A stretch of 64,000 nucleotides of DNA, taken from the NCBI GenBank assembly GCA_023245935.1, contig JAHFJM010000003.1:101070-165069 (forward strand). The letters run 5' to 3'. The first letter of the stretch is position 1. Each line of letters starts with the position of its first letter. Of this stretch, positions 1 to 12,400 are shown one piece after another. The translations under genes and the position numbers were made by a program. The stretch is from Candidatus Peribacteria bacterium. Lineage in GTDB: Bacteria; Patescibacteriota; Gracilibacteria; Peribacterales; Peribacteraceae. The notes below the pieces were generated by a model. That model had not been told where the DNA came from. It searched no databases and saw only the letters and a list, made by a program, of their open reading frames with translations.

Positions 1-223
1 CGAGAGATTCGAGTGCGGTGCCAAGCGAATCTGCACGATGCATGTTCGATTGTCTCTTCGAAAGCGCATGGGAAATCCGCCCGTGAGTGCTTGTTACAAT
101 CGTCAATTCTCCGAATGCCGACTCCGGAAATTCGGTCATCACGGCATCGATCGCATCGAGGTCTTGAAGAGCATTGCGCTGCATGAAAGTGGGGGAAAGG
201 ACATGCTCATTCCACACTTGCAC
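1..223 (-). CDS. hypothetical protein, 3' end beyond the left window edge
   Basis: Manual minus-strand reading stays open from an in-frame GTG (~223) to the edge: VQVWNEHVLSPTFMQRNALQDLDAIDAVMTEFPESAFGELTIVTSTHGRISHALSKRQ... Not in the ORF track because it has no stop inside the window. Start codon uncertain. Confidence 0.35.
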   Translation of the reverse strand, partial: MQVWNEHVLSPTFMQRNALQDLDAIDAVMTEFPESAFGELTIVTSTHGRISHALSKRQSNMHRADSLGTALESL

Positions 224-382
224 GACGTGTCCTTCGATGTGTTTTTTGGCACCTGAACGACGTGAATCTATATTTTGGCTTCAGGAAGCGCTGAGGTGTG
301 TTCTTCTCCGCAAAGGAACATCGAAAATCACTCATTGACAAAAAGAAAGTAATAGAACGTATTGATACCTTCCAACATGTCA

Positions 383-425
383 AAAACCGCATAAATATGC
401 TAAAATAACAAGATTTTGAAAAACA
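383..425 (+). promoter_or_regulatory. putative promoter of the first giant gene
   Basis: Extended -10-like 'TATGCTAAAAT' shortly upstream of ATG 429; -35 not well defined. Confidence 0.35.
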
Positions 426-428
426 CAC

Positions 429-3400
429 ATGAACACCGTTCGCCGATCACTGGCATCGATCCTCCTTGCGGCATTGGTCCTGTCGATTGTGTCATCGGAT
501 GGGCAGAGCATTCGGGCTGCCGCTCCTTCCTTCGTTTCGGTTCCGCGGGGAGTGCGAATGGGAGGCTATGATCCGCTTGGTCCAACCGCGAAGGATTTCG
601 TCGCTGCCACTTCGTCGCTTTCCGAGAGCCCGTTCTTCGGACCTGCGGAAGTCACTCTTGATGCAGGGAAATCAGGCAAAGTTTCGAGAGTCGGTGCGAA
701 ATCCGAAATGGCTGCGATGAGAGTGCGGATACTCGAGAGGGCGAAAGTCCGTCTCAAGTCTGTTCTCGCTACCTTCCTCGCCTTCTCCGGCGGAGAGAAG
801 TACGCCCTCGGTCCCGCGAAGAACAATCAGGTTCTCACCTTCATCGACGGCAAGATCGTGTGGAGAGACCCTGGTGTCCTTCACTCTGCGGCAGGCGGTT
901 CTTCCGACTCTGTTCACGAACCGGGTTCCGGACGCATGCCTGCCTCCGACACACTGACACGTCACATGGGCGGAAACCCCGTGCAGACCGCTACAACCAC
1001 GACAACCTCCGACGGCATATCTCAAGCCACAGCCGACTCCCGCTACGTGAATATCTCCGGCGACACCATGGATGGCGCTCTCAGCATCACGAGTAACGGC
1101 CTCGGCCTCACGATCTCCGGCACCGCTTCGGGCAACGCTCTCCACGCAGAGCGTCTCCTCACCGTCTCCGGTTCTTCCGTCTTCGACTCTAATGCCAGAT
1201 TCAATTCCACCGTCACGCTCAACAACGTCACCTACACCTTCCCCGCTTCCGACGGAGCAGGCTCCGGAAAAGTTCTCAAAACAAACGCAGCCGGTCAGCT
1301 CAGCTGGGCGGATGACAATGCCGTCGGCACCGGACTCTCTCAAGCATCCGGAGATTCCCGCTATGTGAACACCTCAGGCGACACCATGACTGGAGCACTC
1401 ACGATCAACTTGAGCAGCGGTTATCTTGGACTCAAAATCCTCAACACCGCTTCCGGCAATATTCTCCACGCTGAGAAGGATCTCACGTCTTCCGGAACTC
1501 TCACTGTCAACGGAACTGCACGATTCAAATCCAATCTGAACACCGTTGGAACAATCTCCGGTGCCGCACTCGCGATTATGAATGGCAACACGAATTACAT
1601 TCTTGGATCGCTTGGCATCGGTACCACCTCCCCCAAAGCAAAACTTGATGTCACCGGCACCATCTCAGGAACAACGCTGACTATCTCCCGAAACGGCTCG
1701 TTCTCAGGTTCTCTCATCGTTCAGAACAATATCGTTGCCAGAAGCACTATCTCCGGCTCCACGATCAACGGTTTCAATCTCGGTTCATGTAACGGCTCTT
1801 CCCAGAAACTTCTCTACAACAACTCGACGCAGAAATTCGAATGCGGCTCCGATCTCAACTCAGGAGGAACCGGCACCTTCGGCACGGGCAACGTCATCAC
1901 GATCGGCGACGGCAGATATGTGAACACAAGTGGCGATGCGATGACCGGGGCGCTCACGATCAATCTCAGTTCCGGTTTCATCGGACTCAAAATCCTCAAC
2001 ACCGCTTCCGGAAACATTCTTCATGCTGAGAAGGATCTCACTTCCTCGGGAACACTCACGGTTAGCTCTACCGCACGATTCAAATCCAATCTGAACACCG
2101 TCGGAACAATCTCCGGAGCAGCTCTTCAGATCATGGCAGGCAGCACAAACTACATTCTTGGATCTCTTGGCATCGGCACCACCTCCCCCAAAGCAAAACT
2201 GGACATCGCAGGCACCATTTCCGGAACCACTCTGACCATCTCCCGAAACGGTTCCTTCTCCGGTTCTCTCATCGTCCAGAACAATATCACCGCAAGAAAC
2301 ACCATCTCCGGTTCCACGATCAACGGCTTCAATCTCGGTTCATGTAACGGTTCCTCACAGAAACTTCTCTACAACAACTCGACGCAGAAATTCGAATGCG
2401 GCTCCGATCTCAACTCAGGAGGAACCGGCACCTTCGGCACGGGCAATGTCATCACGATTGGTGATTCTCGTTATGTGAACACCTCAGGAGACACCATGAC
2501 AGGAGCACTCACGATCAATCTCAGTTCAGGTTTCATCGGACTCAAAATCATTCAGACAGCATCAGGCAATATTCTGCATGCGGAGAAAAACCTCACTTCC
2601 TCGGGAGGCTTGGTCTTCGAGGGTGCAGCGTCGGGATCGTCTCTCTACGTTGCAACGTCGATTCGTGGAGCAGGGCTTTCCGACTGCACAGGAGGCAACA
2701 AGCTGCTGTGGAATGCAACGACCGGTAGGTTCTCCTGTGTGCAGGATCAAACGGGATCAGCTCTCTCGGTCTCATCAGGCGATGCTCGTTACGTGAACAC
2801 CAGCGGCGACACGATGACCGGAGCACTGACGATCAATCTCAGTTCCGGTTTCATCGGACTCAAAATCCTCAACACCGCTTCCGGAAATATTCTGCATGCG
2901 GAGAAATCTCTCACGTCTTCCGGAACTTTGACCGTGAATGGCATCGCGAGGTTTAAGAACAACGTGAATGTCGTTGGCACTGTTTCCGGAGCTGCACTCA
3001 CCGTCATGAACGGAGTGTCCTCTATCCTCGGCTCTCTCGGTATCGGCACCACTTCACCCAAAGCGAAACTCGAAGTCCTCGGTTCGTTCTCCGGTTCCAG
3101 ACTCTATGCAGCCTCCGCATTCTCGGGAGCGGGGCTTACATCCTGTTCTGGAGCCGGGCAGAAACTTCTCTGGAACAGCACGACCCAGCAGTTCTCGTGT
3201 TCGACCGATCTTACGACCGGTTCCTTCAGCTCCGGCAACGTCATCACGATCGGCGACTCACGCTACGTGAATGTCTCCGGTGACACCATGACCGGCGCAC
3301 TCACGATCAATCTGAGTTCCGGTTTTCTCGGACTGAAAATTCTCCAGACCGGATCCGGAAATATTCTGCATGCGGAGAAAAATCTCACATCGTCTGGAAC

Positions 3401-6400
3401 GATCATCGCGAGAAACAACATCGTAACCGAGCAAGGAACACTGATCACACGTTACGGTCTCACGTTCTTGTCGGGCAGTTCGCTCGCTGAAATCAGCGGG
3501 TTCAGTAATTATGTGAACTTCCGGGAAGGCATCGGTACGGATTCTTCGATTCGTCTCACATCGCAGGGCAATCTCCGGAACATCGGTTCGATCCAGGCAG
3601 GGGAGACGCTGCTGACGGCGGGAGGGACGTTTGCGGCGAGGGTCAATTACGGAGCTGGTACGCTTCCGTCCTCCGTTGCAATCGGAGACCTCAATGGTGA
3701 CGGGAGAAGCGATATCGTCATTGCAAACAGCGGTGTGAATTCAATCTCCGTTTTCATCAATACGGGAACCGGAAGTTTTGCGACGAAGGTCAACTATACG
3801 ACCGGATCCGCTCCGCGCTCGGTTGCCATCGGGGATCTGAACGGTGATGGGAAGCCCGATCTTGCGGTGGCAAATCAGAACGGTGCGTCGGTCTCGGTCT
3901 TCAGAAATTTGGGCAGCGGCACGTTTGCGGCGAAAGCGGATTACGGCGCAGGCACGACTCCGTACGGAGTTGCCATTGCGGATTTCAACGGTGACGGCAG
4001 AACCGATCTCGCCGTCGTGAATAACGGCGCCGATTCCGTCTCGATTCTTCTGAATATCGGAAACGGCGTCTTCGCTTCCAAAGTCGATCTTGCAACCGGT
4101 TCGCTGCCGTCGTCCGTTGCATCGGCGGATCTGAACGGCGACGGGAAACAGGATCTTCTCGTCACGAATGTCGGAACCGATACGGCATCGGTGTTCTTTG
4201 GCATCGGTGACGGAACATTCGCATCAAGTGTCAATTATTCCACGGGTTCCGCGCCGTATTCCGTTTCCGTCGGCGATCTGAATGCGGATGGAAAACCGGA
4301 CGTCGCCGTTGCGAACTTCGGCAGTGACACTGTCTCGGTGCTCTTGAACACCGGCACGGGTTCCTTTGCATCCAAAACCGACTATGCCACGGGTTCCGCA
4401 CCGTACTCGGTTACAATCGGCGATCTCGACGGAGACGGCAAAGGCGATCTCGCGGTGACAAACAGCAACGGGAATTCCGCCTCAACGTTCTTGAACAGAG
4501 GAAACGGGACATTCCTTTCGAGAACGGATCTCACGACCGGATCTGTTCCGCAGTCCATCGCGATTGGCGATCTGAATGCCGACGGAAAGGGCGATCTTGC
4601 CGTTGCCAACAACAGCAGCGCGTCGGTCTCTGTACTTCTCAGCAGACCGCGCACCATCCTCTTCGCTGCCGCTTCTACCGGCGGAGTCGTCGGCATCGGT
4701 ACATCGACGCCGGGAGCCAAACTCTCGATTTCCGGTGCGGTGATCATCAGTGCGCGCGGCGATCTCGCAAATGCACGCACGGACAGCGGCATAGTACTCG
4801 AAGTTGCAGGAACGATCTCCGGAACGGCACTGAAGCTGATGAATAACTTGTCGGTCTCAGGAAGCATTCTCTCTCTTCGTGGGATCACGAGTCGCGGCAC
4901 GGTCTCCGGAAACAACTTAATCGTTTCTCATAGCGCATCCATTTCCGGCACGCTCCTCGTCAAAACATCGATTGCTTCGAAGGGCTCCTTGTCCGGCACA
5001 ACGATCGGGGGCTTCGGCTTCGGTTCGTGTACCGGTCAGTATCAGAAACTTCTCTACAACAACACAACCAATACATTCGTTTGCGGCACCGATGCCCTGA
5101 ATCCGGTCTACGGCAGCGGAAACATGCTCACCGTGACCAATGCGCGTTACGTGAACACTTCCGGCGATACGATGACCGGATCCCTCACGATCAACCTCAG
5201 TTCCGGCTTCATCGGACTGAAAGTGTTGCAGACCGCTTCCGGAAATATTCTGCATGCCGAGAAAGATTTGAGCAGTTCGGGAACACTCACGGTAAACGGC
5301 ATTGCGAGATTTAAAAATAACCTGAACGCCGTCGGCACCGTCTCAGGAGCTGCACTCACGGTCATGAACGGCACGAGTACCATTCTCGGATCTGTCGGCA
5401 TCGGTAATAGTTCTCCGAAAGCGAAGCTCGATGTCTCAGGAACAATTTCCGGAACGACGCTGACCATCAGCAAGAACGGTTCATTCTCGGGAACGCTTCT
5501 CGTTGTCTCGGATATCACGGCACGCGGGACGTTATCCGGAACCAATCTGACGGTCTCGAAGTCCGCATCGATCTCGGGTGCACTCCTCGTGAAAACATCG
5601 ATCACCTCGAAGGGCTCTCTCTCCGGCGTCACAATCGCAGGCTTCTCGCTCGGCTCTTGTAGCGGCGTCTCGCAGAAGCTCCTCTATAACAACTCGACGC
5701 AGACATTCGAGTGCGGCGACGACATCGGGCTTCTTGACAATACGAACTCCGGAAATGTGCTGGCAATCGGCAATGCCCGCTATGTGAAGAAGCAAGGCGA
5801 CACGATGACCGGAGCGCTGATCATCAATCTCTCGTCCGGGTATTTGGGACTCAGGATTCTGCAGATGGCATCGGGCTCCATCCTCCATGCCGAGAAATCT
5901 CTCACGAGTTCAGGACTCCTGATGGTGGTGCAGTCGACCGCGAGAGGTTCGGGAGCACTCGTGGTCGAGCAGCGAACGAACTCGACCGGAGCGTACATCA
6001 CGTCACGCTCACAGTTTAACCCCGTCCTTGCGCTCGACAGTTCGACGGGTTCATTCAAGGCTCCGCATATTCTCTTTGGAACGAATGGATTCTTCGATGT
6101 CGCGCTCTGGCGGACTGCGGGTGCGCTGAACTTGTCCGGTCATCTGCTTCCCGGACTCACGAACAAATTCGATCTCGGTTCGTCGACCAAGCGTTGGAGA
6201 TCGATCTACTTGTCGGGTGGAACGATGTTCATCGGTACGGCTGGGAATGAAGCATCGATCAGCTATAACACTTCCGCCTCCCGCTTCGGTATTGATGCGA
6301 ACACGGATGGCACGAATGAACTGAGTATTCTCAGCACCGGGAATGTCGGCATCGGCACTTCTATTCCGAAAGCAAAACTGGACGTCCTCGGCACGATCTC

Positions 6401-9400
6401 GGGAACAACACTCGTGATCAGCAAGAATGCCTCGTTCTCCGGTTCGCTGACGGTGAGTAGCAGCATCACGTCTCGCGGATCCGTATCCGGATCGACGATC
6501 AGCGGCTTCTCGCTTGGATCCTGCAACGACAGTTCCACCAGCAAGCTCCTCTACAACTACTCGACGCAGAAATTCGAATGCGGTACCGACAGCAACCCCG
6601 GTGCCGGATTCGGACTGCTTAATCTCTACGCCATCGGTGACGCGCGCTATGTCCTGAAACAGGGCGACACGATGACGGGAACGCTCAAGAGCAGGGGATA
6701 CTTACTTGCCTCCGGCACGACACTGTCTGAAATGTCCGGCTGGAACGAGTATCTGAATTTGCCTCACTCGGGCATTGGAACAAATTCAGTCACTCGTCTG
6801 ACGAACCAAGGAGATCTCACAAACATTTCTACGATTCAATCAGGCGAAGCAAATTTCACGAGAGGAGGAACGTTTGCTGCCAAGGTGGATTACAGCACGG
6901 GTACCACTCCACATTCTGTTGCTATTGGAGATATGAATGGTGATGGAAAGCAGGATCTTGCAACGGCAAACTATACCAGCAATACCGTCTCTGTTTTCCT
7001 AAATACAGGTACAGGTTCTTTCGCTACGAAGGTGGATTATATGACGGGAACCAATCCTTACGGTGTCGCTGTCGGTGACGTGAACGGGGACGGAAAGGCA
7101 GACATTGTAGTGGCAAATATAACTAGCAACTCCGTCTCTGTCTTCCTGAACAACGGCAACGGTACCTTCTCTGCAAAAATCGATTATACGACGGGATCAA
7201 ATCCCTACTCCGTTGCCATCGGTGATCTGAATGGTGATGGCAAGGCTGATCTTGCAGTTGCTAACTACAATAGTACCTCCGTCTCCGTTTTCCTGAATAC
7301 CGGCAACGGTACCTTCTCTGCAAAAATCGATTATACGACGGGATCAAATCCCTACTCCGTCGCCATCGGAGACCTGAACGGGGATGGGAAAGCGGATCTT
7401 GCGGTTGCAAATAATCAGAGCACCTCCGTCTCTGTCTTCCTGAACAACGGCAACGGTACCTTCTCTGCAAAAGTCGATTACACGGCTGGTTCCAATCCAG
7501 CCTCCGTTGCCATCGGTGATCTGAATGGTGATGGTAAGGCTGATCTTGCAGCAGCGAATTCTCAAAGTACCTCCGTCTCTGTCTTCCTGAACAACGGCAA
7601 CGGTACCTTCTCTGCAAAAGTCGATTACACGACGGGAAATTATCCCTTTTTCGTTGCCATCGGAGACCTCAATGGCGATGGAAAGGCAGACTTGGCGGTT
7701 GCCGTAGCTGGCAGTGACTCCGTCTCCGTCTTCCTGAATAACGGCAACGGCACCTTTTCACAAAAAGTGGATTACGGAGCGGGTTCCAATCCTCACTATG
7801 TCGTCGTCGGTGACGTGAACGGGGACGGGAAGCCCGACCTTGCAGTTGCAAACTACAGCAGCGACACCGTCTCCGTTCTCCTCAACCAATCCAAAACGAT
7901 CCTCTTCGCCTCCTCCGGCACGGGCGGAGCCGTCGGTATCGGGACACCCACGCCTGGTTCCATCCTCGCTGTTTCCGGTGCGATGCTGATCAACGGCAAC
8001 GGAGACATTCTGAATTCCGGTGTGAATGCCGGAGTCGCACTCGAAGTTGTCGGCACCGCGTCCGGTCGTGTGCTACGTGCATCGACGAGGCTCGAATCTT
8101 CGGGGTCTCTCATCGTCGAAGGGACGATTTCCGGTGCGACGCTCAGGCTTGGGAACCTTGGAATTTGCAATACAAGTGTGAAGAAGCTCACCTATAACAG
8201 CACGACGAACAATATCGAATGTGCGTTTGATTCGTACGCTCAGGCGTTCGGCACAGGCAACGTGCTCGTTATCGGCGACGGCCGCGCGCTCAAGAGAGCA
8301 GGCGGGACGATGACCGGAGCACTGACGATTAACCTGTCTTCCGGATATCTTGGGCTCAAAGTTCTTCAGACCGCTTCCGGAAATATTCTGCACGCAGAGA
8401 AAGACCTTACGAGTTCCGGAACACTCACTGTAAATGGCGTCGCAAGATTCAAAAACAACGTGAATGTCGTCGGTACGGTATCGGGAGCAGTGCTCACCGT
8501 CATGAACGGCACAAGTTACTTCCTCGGTTCTCTCGGCATTGGAAATACTTCTCCGAAAGCAAAGCTCGATGTGCGAGGCGCAATCTCGGGTACTACACTC
8601 ACCGTCTCGGGCAACGGTTCGTTCTCGGGATCTCTCATTGTCAAAAACAACTTATCCGGCAGCAGCTTCTACGGTGCCGGGCTTGGAGACTGTAACAATG
8701 CGACATCCTCGAAACTTCTCTACAACAACGCAACCGGAAAATTCGGCTGTGCCGCTGATACAGGAGGAACGGCGTACGAGTACCAGAATGCTGCGGGTAC
8801 GTTCGTGAATCAAGCAGGCGATACGATGACCGGAGCACTCACGATCAACTTGAGCTCCGGTTTCATCGGTCTGAACGTTCTGCAGACAGCTTCCGGAAAC
8901 ATTCTGCATGCAGAGAAAAGTCTCACGTCTTCGGGCAGCCTCACGGTGGTCGGCGTTGCGAGGTTCAAAAACAATCTGAACGTCGTTGGCACTATCTCAG
9001 GCGCAGCACTGACGGTCATGAACGGCACGAGCTACATGCTCGGTTCCGTCGGTATCGGTAATACCTCACCGAAAGCAAATCTCGATGTCTCCGGAACGAT
9101 TTCCGGCACAACGCTTGTGATGAGTAAGAACGGCTCGTTCTCCGGTTCGCTCATCGTCAAGAACAACTTATCCGGCAGCAGCTTCTACGGTGCCGGGCTT
9201 GGAGACTGTAACAATGCGACATCCTCGAAACTTCTCTACAACAACGCAACCGGGAAGTTCGGCTGTGCGAGTGACCAGGTCGGAGTGGCAACTTTTACCT
9301 ATGCTTCCACTGTCGGGACGTTCGTGAATCAATCCGGTGACACGATGACCGGAGCACTCACGATTAACTTAAGCAGCGGTTATCTTGGACTGAAAGTCCT

Positions 9401-12400
9401 GCAGACCGCTTCCGGAAATATTCTGCACGCAGAAAAGAATCTCACATCGTCCGGAACAATCGTTGCTGCCGGAGATATTCTTTCGAAAAACGGAACTGCG
9501 AAAACCAAAGGCTATGTTCTCTTCTCGGGTGCAACGCTTTCGGAAATGTCAGGCTTCAACGAATACCTCAACATCATCCATTCCGGACTTGGCACAAACT
9601 CCGTCACTCGTCTCACAAATCAGGGTGACCTCAAAAATATCGGGACGATTCAATCCGGAGAAGCACACATGCGAAGGGGAGGGACGTTTGCGACAAAGGT
9701 TAATTATGCGGCAGGGGTAGCTGCTTACGGAGTTGCTGCAGGAGACCTCAATGGTGATGGAAAAGCAGACTTTGCAGTCGTGAACTATGGGATAATAAAT
9801 ACCTCTGCAAACAGCTCTCTCTCTATCTACATCAATACCGGTACGGGTTCCTTTGCAACAAGAGTGAATTATACAACCTTACAAAATCCTAAATCAGTTG
9901 CTATAGGAGATCTCAATGGTGATGGAAAGCCTGATATTGCCATAGGCGGTGATTCGGGATATGTTTCGATTTACATAAATAAGGGCAATGGCACGTTCGC
10001 TACAAAAGTTGATTACGCGGTGGGCAGCAATGGTCACGTTGCAATCGGCGATCTGAATGGCGATGGAAAGGCGGATCTCGCTGTTGCAAATGGCTATAGT
10101 AGTGCCTCTATCTCCATCCTCCTCAATAACGGCAACGGAACCTTTGCTGCAAAAGTTGATTACACTGCGGAAGCGTCCATCAGCTCTATCGCCATCGGGG
10201 ACATTAATGGCGATTCGAAAATAGATATTGCAGTGACGAACGAAAACGCCGATAGTCTCTCTATTTTCATGAATAACGGCAACGGCACTTTTGCTACCAA
10301 AGTCGATTATGCAACCGGAGTATATCCGCGATCCGTTTCGATTGGAGATCTTAATAATGATAATAAGGCCGATCTTGCAGTCGCAAACTATACGACCGAG
10401 GCTGTATCGGTATTTATGAACAATGGTGATGGAACGCTTGCGACAAAAGTTGATTATGATGCGCTTGCTGCGGGGGAGGAAGTTGTCATTGGAGATCTGA
10501 ATGGTGATGGTAAACAAGATCTTTCCGTTTTATTTCAGACAGCTGGATTGTCTATTTTCATTAATAATGGCAATGGCACCTTCGCAGCGCAGAGCCTATT
10601 TTCTACAGAAAGCAATTCAGGGGTTCATGCCTTGGCTGACTTCAACGGCGATGGAAAATTGGATGTGGTTGTTCCCACATACCAATTGAATCTCGTTTCC
10701 GTCTTAATGAACCAATCCAAAACCATCCTCTATGCCTCATCCGGCACAGGTGGCGCCGTCGGTATCGGCACACCGACGCCGGGCTCGGCACTTGCGGTCT
10801 CCGGTGCCGTGCTCATCAATGCAAACGGCAATATTGTGAATACCAAAGCCGATGCAAGACTTGCTCTTGAGGTGATCGGTACGATGTCGGGTCGAGTGTT
10901 GCATGCGCAGGATGTGCTCCGCTCCAGCGGCTCACTGATTGTCGAAGGGAATATGTCCGGAGCAACACTGCAAGGCGCAGGGCTTGCGAGTTGTAATGCT
11001 TCGACGAAGAAACTTCTCTACAACAATTCCACCAAGAAATTCGAGTGCGGAACGGATCAGGGGGCTTCCTTTGCATTTGGATCCGGAAATGTCATCACGA
11101 TCGGCAACAGTCGTTACGTTCGCACCTCGGGCTCGACGATGACCGGCGCACTTACGATCAATCTCACCTCCGGCTACCTCGGACTGAAAGTCTTGCAGAC
11201 CGCTTCCGGCAATATTCTCCATGCGGAGAAGAGCCTCACGAGCTCCGGAACCATCATCGCAGGAACCGATATCATCGCGAAGGGAACGATAAAGAGCGAT
11301 GCGTACGTCTTCAGCTCCGGCACAACCCTTGCGGAGATGTCCGGTTGGAACGAGTACGTCAACATCGTGCATTCCGGACTCGGCACGAACTCCGTCACCC
11401 GTCTCACGAATCAGGGTGATCTGAAAAATATCGGAACGATACAATCCGGAGAAGCGAACTTCAGGAGGGGTGGGACGTTTGCACCGGCGTTGGATTATAC
11501 AACGGGATCAAATCCCGAGTCTGTTGCCATCGGTGACCTGAACGGTGATGGGAAGGCGGATCTTGCAGTCGCGAACAATGACGATTCCTCCGTCTCTATC
11601 TTCCTCAACAACGGCAACGGTACCTTCGCCACAAAGGTCGATTACACTACGGGTACGGATCCTTATTCCGTTGCCATCGGTGACCTGAACGGTGATGGAA
11701 AGCCGGATCTTGCTGTTACCAACGACGACATGCTCGGCTTAAACTATTCTGTTTCCATCTTCCTCAACAAGGGCAACGGCACCTTCGCCACAAAGGTCGA
11801 TTACACTACCGGCAACCGCCCCTTCTCTGTTGCCATCGGAGACCTGAACGGTGACGGGAAGGCGGATCTCGCAACGGCAAACTATGACTCGACTTCGGTT
11901 TCCGTCTTCTTGAATAATGGCAATGGCACTTTCGCTGCAAAAGTCGATTACGCAACGGGGGGCGCTTCAGCCTCCGTTGCCATCGGAGACCTGAACGGTG
12001 ACGGGAAAGCAGATCTTGCTGTTACTAGTGCTGGCTACGTCTCCGTTCTCCTTAACAAGAGCAATGGTACCTTTGCCGCAAAGGTCGATTATACGGCAGG
12101 AACCTTTCCCTGGGGCGTTGCCATCGGCGATCTGAACGGTGATGGCAAGGCGGATCTTGCTGTTACGAACTATCAAGGTGAATCCATATCCGTTTTCATG
12201 AATAACGGTAATGGCACCTTCGCAGCGAAGGTCGATTACACAATCGGCAGCCAGGTATTCTCTGTCGCAATCGGAGACCTAAATGGCGATGGGGCAATGG
12301 ACATTGTTACGGGGAATGGTTCCCTCTCCGTTTTCATGAATAACGGTAACGGTACCTTTGCTACGCAGGCTTACTACGGGGGAAATATCTATCTTTCGGT